In this document: positions 1-11,000 of the stretch, piece after piece
Layout: the number at the start of each line of letters is the position of its first letter
Position numbering within the stretch: the first letter of the stretch is position 1
Assembly (NCBI GenBank): GCA_015499995.1
Contig: JADNRV010000052.1
Span: 124,001 to 188,000, forward strand
Source of the DNA: Flammula alnicola
Taxonomy: Eukaryota; Basidiomycota; Agaricomycetes; Agaricales; Strophariaceae
DNA length: 64,000 nucleotides
Direction: 5' to 3'
Position numbers and translations under genes: made by a program
Notes under the pieces: model-generated
The model's database searches: none
Told to the model about the DNA's origin: nothing
Seen by the model: the letters and a program-made list of their open reading frames with translations, nothing else

Positions 1-2299
1 TGACATCGATATCGTTTCGAGATAAAAGGAGCCTGACAATCTCCACATGGCCTTCCCCGGAAGCAAGGATAAGTGCCGTGTGGGCAAATTGGCCCTCCCG
101 CTGGTTAGGGTTTAGCCTATGGTGCGACACAAGCAGCTGGGTGATGGCAAAATTGCCATTCTTCGCAGCTAGAATGAGTGGTGTCTTGCCAAACCTCCCC
201 TCGCTGTTGAGGTCAATGTCGTCATAGGAGACGAGCAGCTGGACAGCAGATTCATTGCCTTTATCGCAGGCTAGAATGAGCGCCGTATTCCCTTCCCCAT
301 CCTTGACGTTCAAGGCCTCAGGGTGGCATTCCAGCAAGGCCTGCATAATCATGTCTTGTCCATACATCACGCATAATTGGAGTGGTAGTCTTCCTTCTGT
401 AGTCGGCTTGTCGTGCGACTCTAATATCTGGGGAAGCAACTCTGAAAGACCGTAGCAAATTGCAATATGAGGGACTTGAAAACGATCCAAGTTGATGTCG
501 GCATCTTTCCAAGGATATGGACCACATCTGAACAAGAATTTTGATAGCAAAGTTGGTAGTCCATTCTCCCCGTGGCAAGAACGGGCGTGGGTGCCCCAAT
601 AATCATAGACATAATGAAGCAAGCGATTACTCGAGCCGTACGGCACATGCCATTGTAGGTGCCGGTAGGATATCTGGCCGAATTTTTTGATTTCTGAGAG
701 GTAAACCATACAGCTCTCAGTGATGAACGTATGCGGTCTAGCGAATACACCGATTGTCAGTGCTTTGAAGAAATCATGCGCGGTGTAGTCTACACCAGAT
801 AAGGTCAGCATTTGATGCATTTATAAATTATCTCCGGGGATACTTACGGGCGAGGCGAATGATGTCCGTTTCTTGATCGACGACGACCAGCCCGCAGCAA
901 ACTGAGACCAGCAAGCTCTTCTCCGTGACATCGTCCAGGTCAAAGATCCCCGCATCATTGGATATGGCTAGGGCGTGCTGAAGTTCAATGACTCTCAAAG
1001 GACGGACTGCGTACGTCAGCCAAAGGAGCGCCCGCATCGCCAGGGAGGAGTCATCCCCACTTTGAGATTCGATTCGCGCGACAGTGGAACTATACATGGC
1101 GTGTACCCCAGATGGTAATGATTCCAGAATTTCGCGAAGCTTCTTCAGGGTATTGGCACCCTTCAGCAGTTCGATCTGCAAACTGACTGCCAGGAACCTG
1201 AAAATGTTTTTTAAGTAAGCTAGAGGATGATACAAGCCGACTTACATTCCCTCCGATTTCGTCCTCAGCTTCTCTAAGATTTCAGGAATGAGACCTTCAT
1301 TCCCCTTCAAAATTCCTCTGAGACGCGGGGTTTCTTCGAGCTTCTTCCGAATGAATAGTTTGATGTCATCTCGAGGGTCCAGACGCAGGCATCTCGCTTC
1401 CGGTAACAGATGTTCGAATGCATCCAATGGACGTGACGCGAGAAAGACATTCGCCCTGCTGAACGATGCAACAGCGTCTAAGATATCGTACTTGGTATCG
1501 TCGGAGACTTCATCTAGAGCATCGATGGATATGTGCACTGCCTTGAGGTGAGAGCAGAGCTTCTGGAATAGCTCACGCAACTCCCGTCGAGTTGGGCGGG
1601 TCGCGTCTCGTTTATGAGCGTCGTAGAATGACTGAACGTCTGAAAAGACAGCGTCATGATGTTCTAACAACTGTTTAATGAACGAAGAAAGGAGATCTTC
1701 CACCGAATATTGATTGGTATAATGGCAGTAGGAAATGATGACCGCGACGTCGTGAGAAGAGGAATGAAGGGTTTGGAGGTGATCGACGACAATCGATCTG
1801 CATAAAAATGGAATATTAAGATATTCGATACAATATGATAATCCGCTTGAAACGCACGAAAGAATAGTCTTTCCAGCACCGGCTGCTCAAGGTGTGATCA
1901 GGCATGGGAGACTCCGAAAATGCTCAGTACTCACGCATTCCAGTGACCCAGAGCATCTCGCCACTCGTTGAAAGCCATCGCTGAAACTCTTTGCTCTTGA
2001 GGAAGCGGACTCCCGTTCCAGGCGTATGCTTCAAGAATGTGTCGTTGTGAATGCTCCTGAAGTTAATCGGCGTTAACCAATCAGCAATCTCTCGAAGTTC
2101 TTTTTCGCGTTCTGTTCCGCAAAAGCGCCAACAATTAGTAAATTTGTGTTCATGGAGATAACTAGAGCGGTTTACTTTTTTTATCGATAACATCTTTCTC
2201 CTGTGCGATGGCCATTGTTAGGTCGCCTCTCGCGGAGTTGATGGTCACATTGCTGAGAACCATATTACTAGCGTGAGCAAACATGTGTACTGATCCCAT
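1..2299 (-). CDS. NACHT-ankyrin NLR protein, copy 1 (3' end beyond window)
   Basis: STAND/NLR-type receptor of fungal non-self recognition, partial at the left edge. Exons read from splice signals: 2176-2299 (or from the ATG at 2284), 1935-2111, 1858-1882, 1246-1797, 848-1197 and 1-789. The N-terminal part carries the conserved stretch TINSARGDLTMA. The 25-nt third exon alone encodes the Walker A P-loop (PGAGKTILS). Exon 4 carries Walker B (ISIDALDEV) and the NACHT core, exon 5 a winged-helix-like region, and exon 6 the start of the ankyrin repeats, open to base 1 with no stop. It is a tandem paralogue of the gene at 4845-8124; the coding exons align without indels and an intron differs by about 10 bp. 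Copy 1 has an extra upstream ATG (2299) that copy 2 lacks. Family-level knowledge: NACHT-ANK proteins are sensors, and the ligand is unknown. Nothing broken is visible. Confidence 0.85.
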
Positions 2300-2779
2300 G
2301 CCAGGCTCTGGATTCCTAGTCAGCAAAGACGCTGGTGACTGCGCAGCGAGCGAATGATGATCTGTACCTCTCCAAGATTGTCCCCCACCATCAACCAACT
2401 TCTGAGAGTCAATGGATTTGTAGGTTTGTCCAGTCAAGAGTGGGGAATTAGGCTAATGGGAACGGAAGATGAGCAGCCCGAAGGTCAGAGGATATTAGCC
2501 TCGCTAGCCAGTTTGAATGCGACGTTGGAGCAATCCAATCAGCCAGACTCTCGGAAGTAAGGCCCAGAGAGGCTCGGATAGCAGGTCGCGCAGTATAGCG
2601 TCGCACGCAATGGTAAGAAGCAAGGAACGATGGATTGGTCCACACGATATAGACAGGCACTGATGGGATCTAATCTACTCTAGCCGTCTAATCTACGGCC
2701 AGAGTGCACTGCCACAACGTTGCCTGCCAAAATTTCCGCTACGTAGTAATACCTGCATCGCAGCTGAATGCAAGTAAGG

Positions 2780-3385
2780 TTACGGATTGACCGAGCGGAG
2801 GTGGGGAAGGTCCAGTTGGGGGTCGGATGGGGGTTCTCAAGAATATAGTATGCAGGGAAGCTCGTTGAGCACGCTGGTGGTGTACGAGAGATGTCGGGAT
2901 TCGAGGAAGGAGAAATTAGCAGGACCTTCTGGAGAATTATCGCACAATGAAGGGAAAGAGGGCGATGAATGGACTGAGAGAAAGCCCTCGTAGAGGTGGA
3001 CGCGTTATGATGGTCTAAAGGAGGCGATGCGAAAACTACTAGTCAGTCGCGGCTCATACGAAGTGGATCTTGCGATGCGAGTTTACCTGAAGACGAGACG
3101 GTAGGGGTCAACAACGCCAAGAAAATATCACCTCCACGACAGTCGACTCCCAGCGGACCCACGGGCAATTCGAATTTGGCGGATTTGTTGATCGCGGAGT
3201 CCCAGGCCTGCTCAAGCACGCGCAATTTCGTTTAGAAACTCTCGGTTGTACCCATTGGAAGAAAACCCCTCGAGAGATGCAGAAGAACATGAAATGAAGA
3301 TGTTAGGACATGCAAGTTGAAAACAAAAGCGTCCAGGAGCAATCAACAACCCTTAACGATTATCTGATCCATATCTAATCACAAA
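2780..3385 (+). repeat. Dispersed repeat, copy A
   Basis: Matches, with substitutions and small indels, the reverse complement of 10161-11000 (copy B), and its right part matches 59041-59395 (copy C). Shared blocks include the runs around AAGGTCCAGTTGGGGG, CTGAGAGAAAGCCC and GGGAGCAATCAA/CAGGAGCAATCAA, and the TTATCTGATC...ATCTAATC block. It ends at about 3385 exactly where the HET relic begins, about 180 bp short of the right end shared by B and C. No protein or terminal repeats are evident. The 490 bases before it (2300-2779) hold the NLR upstream region and nothing else recognised. Confidence 0.6.
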
Positions 3386-3800
3386 ACCTTGCTCTCTATG
3401 CCCCGCGCGCCTACTAGTAGTCCGAATCGACTGCTATTTTCGTGGATTTTTCGCATCACTGTATACAAGTTCAGGCTTCTTCTGAAGCCAGTATGCGACA
3501 GGATAGCATTATGTGCATGTTCGTGTGATATATTCCGGATAACAGCCCCCTTCGCTCCTGCTTTTCGTTCCAGTCGGACGTCATCAGCCGGCAACTTCGC
3601 CGCGATCAAGGTATCGAATTTCCGTTGGTCGATCTTTCGCTGTGGAGTAGCGCGCATGGCGTGCTCCAGCACAGCGTCCCTCTCGATCAACTTTATCTCA
3701 GGAAACTGCAACAAGTAGATCAGCATTTTATTGAAGACGTGCTCGCCTGTGCTCGCGCACTGCGTTCTCCAGCTCTAGGGGTGAATTCCAGGTGTCTTAA
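3379..3800 (-). pseudogene. HET-domain gene relic (N-terminal fragment)
   Basis: The minus strand resembles the N-terminal half of the HET gene at 23093-23967. Shared features are the PEIKLIER motif, the KIDQ..FD.LIAA motif, the ILSHT hallmark of HET domains and an R-G-A-G-like stretch. The reading frame stops at 3379, soon after the first HET block, and nothing corresponding to the rest of the domain follows; instead the dispersed repeat begins. Upstream similarity continues to about 3800 (REH.F..ML region) but is frame-broken. Inferred: a second HET gene of the same subfamily, truncated when the repeat or a deletion arrived. It sits between the two NLR copies. Confidence 0.7.
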
Positions 3801-4844
3801 AGACCTGAAATATATATAATGTTGAAATCAAATCTGCAAGTGCGCGATCATCTCAAGATCAGACTGAGGGAAGCAGAGAAATGTGAATTCCGGTTGGCCT
3901 CTATGAGCGTTGGAGGGCAAACGGATGGGGACTAAAGTACACAATGACCGGCTTATGTAGTCTAGCAATAAAAATCACGGGATTGAATCCCGACGCACGT
4001 TGACTGGTGCATCGCGCACGCTCGCACAACCTCCCAATATTCCAACATATAATATATAGCCAGCCACTATGGTCGCACGTCTGCCAGAATACTTGTTACT
4101 GCGAGGGTTCCCACGAGGACGTTCGCAATTTATAGAATGAGATGATACCGTGAATCCTTAGTTCATATTTGGGAATAGTGCCAGTGGCCCAAGTTGCGGG
4201 TTGGATTTTCTAGATGTAAATGTCAGACGATCGAGTTCAACATGATGCAGCTGATTCAAACGATGTACTATGTACCTCGGATATCATGCCTACAACGAAG
4301 CCTTCGACCTCGTTGGATCCTTTCAAAATGACCATATGACAAGCTCCAGCTTGCTCGTGGCACCGATCTCGGGTGGGTGTACACCTACGCCGTATGACGA
4401 CAAATGTTCACGTCAACAAAGAGCGCAAATGTCAAAGCTTTGCTGATAGGTGGACAGAGTATGCACATGAAGCGGAGCAGTCGCGCCTTGGCAGAGCTAC
4501 AACCGGAAGGCATCTGAATCGCCGCACCTGCAACACTATAGACCCCAAATGCTCCATCAACGTTGACAGCTCTGCCAATTCATTCACCAATGAGAATGTG
4601 CCCCCCTCTTGAAGTTCTCAATAGCCCAAGCTTTATAGATACTTTATTGGAACGTGATTGGGCGATCGTTGACGGTGAACTTTCAGAAGGAAAGCCCCGT
4701 GCAAAGCACAGGTCATGGAGTTTTTGTAAATACATGCATGTACTACTGTAAATATGATTCGCAATTTCTTATAAAATTTGAAAGCCATTTGACATCGAGG
4801 TGAGGAAGACAAGCCAACAAACGTGCATAATTACATCACATGCG
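3801..4844. other. Intergenic, nothing recognised
   Basis: Short open frames only, with no splice-consistent gene, domain or repeat match seen. It lies downstream of the NLR stop codon at 4845 and upstream of the HET relic. Confidence 0.5.
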
Positions 4845-7800
4845 TTACTTTTTGTAAATCCCTCCTCTCCTACTTATGTAAGGTGCATACCGAGAACTGT
4901 AGGTGCCATGCCGAGAGGAAGGAGCCTTGACTACGCTTTCGCGGCATTTTTGAATCGCGGCTGCCCGAGCCACTGCAGTTTCTCGAAATGAGCCCCGCTG
5001 ATCCACATCGAGCTTATCGCAAGATATAAGTAGTTTTATGATAGCTTCGTGATGGTTAATAGCAGCTTTCACCAGCGCGGTGTCGCCATCTTTATTCCGC
5101 CTATTGACGTCAACATCATCATGAGAGAGAAGCCGTTCGACAAAGGCCACGGAGCCGGATGAGGAGGCATGAATAAGTGCTGTATTGCCATCTTGATCTT
5201 GCTTGTTCACGTCAATATCGCTTCGCGAGAGGAGGATCTTGACTCTCCTCGTTTCGACAATTCCCCACGATCGAGAGGCTACCATGACTGCTGTCCTCCC
5301 CCATATGTCCTGTTGGTTGACGTTGAGCTCCTTCCGAGAGATTAGCATCTCTAAAATGGCCTCAGGGACATAGTCTCGAGAAGCCACTTCAAGGAGGGCC
5401 GTTTTGTGAACCCAATGAGATTGCACATTCACATTTATCCCGGGAAATGAAAGGAGTAGCTCGATGATTGGGAAGTGGTACTTCATGATAGCTCGAAGAA
5501 GTGCTGTGCAATTGTTTTCATCCACCTTGTTGACGTCAATATCATCCTGAGCGAGAAGGAGCTCGACTATGTCTTTACGACCTTCAGAGGATGCCTTGAT
5601 CAGCGCCGTTTCCTTGAATGGGCCATGGCAGTTGACATCGACCTTCCTGGAAGAAAGAAGGACTTTAACAATGGCCACATTCCCGCCAGCGGAAAGGAGT
5701 GGGGTGTTACCATTCAAATCCACATTGTTAGCGTTGATATCATCGCGAGCAAGCAGTAATTCGACGATGGCAGCATGACCTGCAGAAGCAGCTCGGGTGA
5801 TCGCTGACATACCATTCTGATCCTGGGAGTTGACATCGATATCATTTCGAGATAGAAGGAGCCTGACAATCTCCCCATGGCCTTTCCAGGACGCTAGGAT
5901 AAGTGCCGTGTGGGAAAGATTGCCCCCCCGCTGGTTAGGGTTAAGCCTATGGCGCGACACAAGCAGCTGGGTGATGGCCAAATTCCCATTTTCCACAGCT
6001 AGAAGGAGTGGCGTCTCGCCGAACCTCCCTTCGCAGTTGAGGTCAATGTCGTCATAGGAGATGAGCAGCTTGACAACAGATTCATGGCCTTTATTGCAGG
6101 CTAGAATGAGCGCCGTATCCCCCTCCCCGTCCTCGATATTCAAGGCCTCAGGGTGGTATTCCAGCAAGGCCTGCATGATCATGTCTTGTCCATACATCGC
6201 GCATAATTGGAGTGGTAGTCTTCCTCCTTCAGTTGGCTCATCGTGTGACTCTAATATTTGGGGAAGCAACTCTGAAAGACCATAGCAACTCGCAATATGA
6301 GGGAGTTTGAAGTGGTCGAAGTTGATGTTGTCATCGCTCCAAGGATATGAACCGCATCTGAGAAAGAATGCTGATAGCGCAGTTGGTAGTCCATTCTCCC
6401 CATGGCAAGAACGGGCGTGGGTGTCCCAATGTTGGTAGACATAACAAAGTAAGGGGTTACACGAGTTGTACACCACATACCATAGTTCGCCCGAAGTGGA
6501 TATCTGGCTGAAATTTTCGATTTCTGAGAGGTAAACCATACAGCTCTCAGTGATGAACGTATGCGGTCTAGCGAATACACCGATTGTCAATGCTTTGAAG
6601 AAATCATGCGCGGTGTAGTCTACACCAGATAACGTAAGCATTTAATGCATTTATAGATTATCTCCGGGTATACTTACGGGCGAGGCGGATGATGTCCGTT
6701 TCTTGATCAACGACGACGAGCCCGCAGCAAACTGAGACCAGCAAGCTCTTCTCCGTGACATTGTCCGGGTCAAAGATCCCCGCATCATTGGATATGGCTA
6801 GGGCGTCTTGAAGTTCAGTGACTTCCAAAGGACACCATGCGTACGTCAGCCAAAGGAGGGCCCGCATCGCCAGGGAGGAGTCATCCCCACTTTGAGATTC
6901 GATTCGTGCGACAGTGGAACTATACATGGCGTGTACCCCAGAAGGTAATGATTCCAGAATTTCACGAAGCTTTTTCAGGGTATTGGCACCCTTCACCATT
7001 TCGATCTGCAAGCTGACTACCAGGAACCTGACAAAATCCAGGATGATTTTTTAAGTAAGCTAGAGGATGATACAAGCCGACTTACATTCCCTCCGATTTC
7101 GTCCTCAGTTTCTCCAAGATTTCACGAATGAGACTTTCATTCCCCTTCAAAATTCCTCTGAGACGCGGGGTTTCTTCAAGCTTCTTCAGGATGAATAGTT
7201 CGATGTCATCTCGAGGGTCCAGACGCAGGGATCTCGCTTCCGGTAACAGATGGTCGAATGCATCCAATGGACGTGACGTAAGAAAGACATTCGCCCTGGT
7301 GAACGATGCAACAACGTCTAAGATATCGTACTTGGTATCGTCGGAGACTTCATCTAGAGCATCGATGGATATGTACACTGCCTTGAAGTGAGAGTAGAGC
7401 TTCTGCAATAGCTCACACAACTCCCGTCGAGTTGGGCGGGTCGCGTCTCGTTTATGAGCGTCGTAGAATGATTGAATGTCTGGAAAGAGAGCGAGATGAC
7501 GTTCTAACAACTGTTTAATAAACGAAGAAAGGAGATCTTCCACCGAATATTGATTGGTATAACGGCAGTAGGAAATAATGACCGCGACGTCGTGAGAAGA
7601 GGAATGAAGGGTTTGGAGGTGATCAACGACAATCGATCTGCATAAAAATGGAGTATTAGGACGTTCGATACAATATGATAATCTGCTTGAAACGCACGAA
7701 AGAATAGTCTTTCCAGCACCGGCTGCTCAAGGTGTGATTAGGCATGGGAGACTCCGAAAATGCTCAGTACTCACGCATTCCAGTGACCCAGAGCGTCTCG

Positions 7801-8124
7801 CCACTCGTTGAAAGCCATCGCTGAAACTCGTTGCTCTCAAGGAAGCGGACGCCCGTTCCAGGTGTATGCTTCAAGAATGTGTCGTTGTGAATGCTCCTGA
7901 AGTTAATCGGCGTTAACCAATCAGCAATCTCTCGAAGATCTTTTTCGCGTTCTATTCCGCAAAAGCGCCAACAATCAGTAAATTTGTGTTCATGGAGATA
8001 ACTAGAGCGGTTTACGTTTTTTATCGATAACATCTTTCTCCTGTGCGATGGCCATGGTTAGGTCGCCTCTTGCAGAGTTGATGGTCACATTGCTGAGAAC
8101 CATATTACTAGCGTGAGCAAACAT
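4845..8124 (-). CDS. NACHT-ankyrin NLR protein, copy 2 (complete, 995 aa)
   Basis: Complete NLR-type receptor. Exons: 8016-8124, 7951-7775 (written high to low), 7722-7698, 7637-7086, 7027-6678 and 6619-4845; total 2988 nt. Order of parts: short N-terminus with TINSARGDLTMA (about 14-25); Walker A P-loop PGAGKT at about 96-101 on its own 25-nt exon; Walker B ISIDALDEV at about 193-201; NACHT and winged-helix-like region to about 400; linker; then about 12-13 ankyrin repeats (about 537-967) of the form DG.TAL..A...GH..IV.LLLS..DIDVN. The start is the ATG that opens the conserved N-terminal block, because copy 1's upstream ATG is absent here. It is a direct tandem duplicate of the gene at 1-2299. 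Such proteins are thought to trigger regulated cell death on non-self contact. The activating signal and downstream partner cannot be read from the sequence. Confidence 0.88.
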
Positions 8125-8337
8125 GTGTACTGATCCCCTGTCAGGCTCTGGATTCCTAGTCAGCAAAGACGCTGGTGACTGCGCAGCGAATGATGATCTG
8201 TACCTCCTGAAGCCTCCAAGATTCCCCCACCATCAACCAACCTCTGAGAGTCCATGGATTTGTAGGTTTGTCCAGTCAAGAGTGGGGGATTAAGCTAATG
8301 GGAACGGAAGATGAGCAGCCCGAAGGTCAGGAGGATA
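5831..8337. repeat. Tandem duplication unit, right copy (left copy is 1-2490)
   Basis: Base 1 aligns with 5831, and similarity holds through the gene and about 200 bp of upstream sequence, ending near 2490 and 8337 at the block containing GAAGATGAGCAGCCCGAAGG. The offset is 5830 bp before and 5840 bp after an intron indel. The left end of the duplication lies outside the window. Confidence 0.85.
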
Positions 8338-8571
8338 TGATGGCTCTGGACAAAAGTGCTATACACTGCCAGTGACCTGTACACAGCACAGTACAATGCC
8401 GTTGATATTCGTTAGATTTTCGCAGCACGTGAGGGATTCAGCGTCTATCTATTCCAATACCCGCCCCTATACTCACATAATATTCTAACACCTAACACCA
8501 AATCAAACCCAAAAATCTTCTCTAACTCTCGACCCCAAGCACCCCAGTAAACCCGAGAGAAAAACGTCAAT

Positions 8572-9291
8572 CTACCGATCCATAAAAATCCCGGGCAAAT
8601 CCTTCATCTCCAGCAAATGCACGCCCGCCTCCTCCAGCTCCGCCTCGATCTCCGCCTCGATCGTGCTCGCCGGTGTAATCCCGCCGCCATGCAACACCTC
8701 AATCCTATCATACGTCGCATGCGCCCCCCTAATCAACAACACCTCGTTCCCCCTCCCCAGCGCGGCACTGCACGTCGCCCTAATACTATAATCCGTCTGG
8801 AACCCCGCCACCACGATCTCCGCCGTCGGCGCTATCACCTTGTGCAACTCCGTCCCCGCGAAGGCGTTGTTCTTTCTCTTGTCGAGGGTGATTTCGCCCG
8901 GCAGCGGGGGGAAGATGAGCGCCCACCCGGGGGCGAGGGGCTCATCAGGCTCGCCGGCGTCGCCGCTGTTACGCACGTGCACTATGAGCGGCGGTGGGTG
9001 CGCGGCGCGCGCATGGGCGAGGATTTGGGCGAGGTGGGCGCGCACGGTGGCGGAGGCGGGGACGCCGATGGGGGGTGCGGCGAGCATGGCAACTTGGATG
9101 TCGAGCAGGAGAAGGACGCGTTGGGCGTCGGGTGTGTGCCATGGGTGGAGAGGCTCGGCTTGGAAAGAACTTGAAGGTTGTAGTTGGTGGGAGGTAGGAG
9201 TAATATCGGTTGAAGGGAGGTGCGTCGATGTACCGTTCAGAGAAGGTTTGGATGTGGTGACGGTTGTGCCGCTGCTAACATTGGGTGCCAT
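8572..9291 (-). CDS. Isochorismatase-like cysteine hydrolase, catalytic Cys replaced by Ser
   Basis: Single-exon 239-aa protein. After a Ser/Thr/Pro-rich N-terminus (1-55) it has the isochorismatase-fold signatures: LLLLDIQ with the first catalytic Asp (D64), DKRKNNAFAGT with the catalytic Lys (K138 or K140), and GFQTDYSIRATC. In this family the nucleophilic Cys normally stands at the residue after TDY; here codon 8787-8785 reads AGT, Ser169. A Cys is present five residues on (C174). The start is the ATG at 9291, which gives a normal family length; the frame stays open upstream to 9756, but that part looks like low-information 5' sequence. A frame-broken paralogue lies at 13606-13883 and carries the same Ser. 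The protein could be an inactive or repurposed member; the substrate is unknown. Confidence 0.75.
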   Translation of the reverse strand: MAPNVSSGTTVTTSKPSLNGTSTHLPSTDITPTSHQLQPSSSFQAEPLHPWHTPDAQRVLLLLDIQVAMLAAPPIGVPASATVRAHLAQILAHARAAHPPPLIVHVRNSGDAGEPDEPLAPGWALIFPPLPGEITLDKRKNNAFAGTELHKVIAPTAEIVVAGFQTDYSIRATCSAALGRGNEVLLIRGAHATYDRIEVLHGGGITPASTIEAEIEAELEEAGVHLLEMKDLPGIFMDR

Positions 9292-10160
9292 AGTCAGTGT
9301 GAAAAGTCTAGTGTCGTCGAGTACTGGGGGTGAGGGTTCCTGCAGAGCAAGTGAGAGATAGCAGAAGGCAGTCCTCGTGCTCTTTATCGTGCTTATCTCG
9401 GATAGAAAACTGCGGTTTACGTACAAATGACTAGCGTGTGCAGGACCCGATATTCCGATACCTTGAATTGCAGTGGGAGCGGATGAAAGAGAGCGCGTTG
9501 GAGGCGTTGGATAAGAGTTGGAGGAGAGGTAGACTAAAATTGAGTAGGCTGGCTGAAAGTTGAGGCAAGACTCAGATTTGTGATCGACGGACTGTCGCCT
9601 CACGCAAGGCTTAGTAGTCCCACGACGGACGAGAAACAGGCCCGAAGTACGATTGCGAAGATGATTCAAACGACGAGAAAAGGGGGGATGGACAATGTCT
9701 TGAAGGCCCTGGGATGTAACGCACGGCCTCCGCGTTACAAATGTACACCGACTCAATCACACAATCAGGCAAAGCAAAATGTTAAAACATGGTTTGGTGT
9801 CGTCATACCTTTGGGAAGCCTCCAAAGCAGTTGTTGTGAGTCCACTTCGTAACCTCCTTCCGCCCGAGTAATCTTCAAGGGCAGTGAGCGACGAAGGGGG
9901 ATGCCGTAGGATGGGGCTTTCGCTCTCGAATAGAGGGATCTGTGTTTGGTGGCAGGCAAGGGCGAGGCTAAGATATGAAGGAAAGCGAGGGCAAGTACTT
10001 AAGTAGATATAAAACATCATAGAATCATAGAACTTTACGGAAACGGGCTCCCTTATACAATTCGCTCGCATTTCCTCCTCGTGTACCCCGGTCCCCATCC
10101 CCATCCCCACACTGACTTTGGCGATTTTCAGCAGCCAACTCTCATGAGGGTGCCGTGAAC
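9292..10160. other. Upstream region of the hydrolase
   Basis: The hydrolase frame remains open to 9756 without recognisable protein features, so I treat it as leader or promoter sequence. A pyrimidine-rich stretch (about 10080-10110) is present. No other gene was recognised. Confidence 0.4.
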
Positions 10161-11000
10161 GGAACACGAATGACGTCATTCATTCTTTCGGGTCTTTTTG
10201 CGTGAATGCGAAGGACAATTCCGCGGATTTGTCCATGTACTTATGTCGCTGTGAGTTACCTTAAATTCGTCGAAAGTTCGTCAGGCAATCAGATATACGT
10301 ATGTGAGCCAGCGACGGGCGCCTATGTACATACATAGCCACGTTTTTCCCAGCCGTCTAGATTAGATAAGGATCAGATAATCGTTTCTTGATTGCTCCCG
10401 GACCCTTTTGTTTTCAACTTGCTACATCACGCCTCGGAGACATCTTAATTTCATGTTCCTCAAGTTGCTGCATCTCTCGAAGGTTTTTCTTCCAATGGAC
10501 ACCGCCGAGGTTTCTAAATGAAATTCGCGTGCTTGAGTGGCTTTGAGTAGGCTTGGATTCCGGGACCAACATAACCACCATGAAATTCGAATTGTGGGTT
10601 CGCTGGGAGCCTGTCGACGGTCGAGCGATCGGATTTTCTGGGCGTCATTAACCACTATCATGACATCTTCAGGTAAGCCCGCATTGCAAAACCCACCACG
10701 TATGAGTCGCGACTTGACTACTATAAACCTTTCACTTCTACGTGGGCTTTCTCAGAGTCCGTTCATCACCCTCTTTCCTTCTGCGATTGGATGATTAGAT
10801 GCATACCAACGTCGTGCGATGATTGTCCAGGCAGTCCTGCCAATCTCTCTTTCCTTGAATTCCAACATCTCTCGTACTTTGTCTACACTACTAGCACGTT
10901 CAACGAGCTACCCTCCTTACCGTGTTCTTGAGACCCCCATCCTTCCCCCAACTGGACCTTCCCCACTTCCGCTCTGCGAATACGTAACCTCGTCGGGAAA
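10161..11000 (-). repeat. Dispersed repeat, copy B (longest)
   Basis: The reverse complement matches copy A (2780-3385) across its length and copy C (59041-59395) on the side containing the GGGAAAAACGTGG, GGCGCCCGT, CTGACGAACTTT and CGCAAAAAGACCCGAAA blocks. B joins both parts and so best approximates the full element (about 0.8 kb). No coding capacity, terminal repeat or target duplication was identified, so its class is unknown. Confidence 0.6.

Noticed and set aside
3950..4020. tRNA-like GGGATTGAATCCC segment
   Set aside because: It lacks a proper T-loop consensus and a matching acceptor or anticodon arm; just a short inverted repeat.
6251..6580. Antiparallel or shifted open frames across the NLR ankyrin region (also at 421-750)
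   Set aside because: Shadow frames present in both duplicate copies. The true frame carries regular ankyrin consensus.
9292..9756. Upstream in-frame extension of the isochorismatase-like gene (155 extra codons)
   Set aside because: No protein-like features. The ATG at 9291 gives normal family length, and the extension overlaps what looks like promoter and leader sequence.
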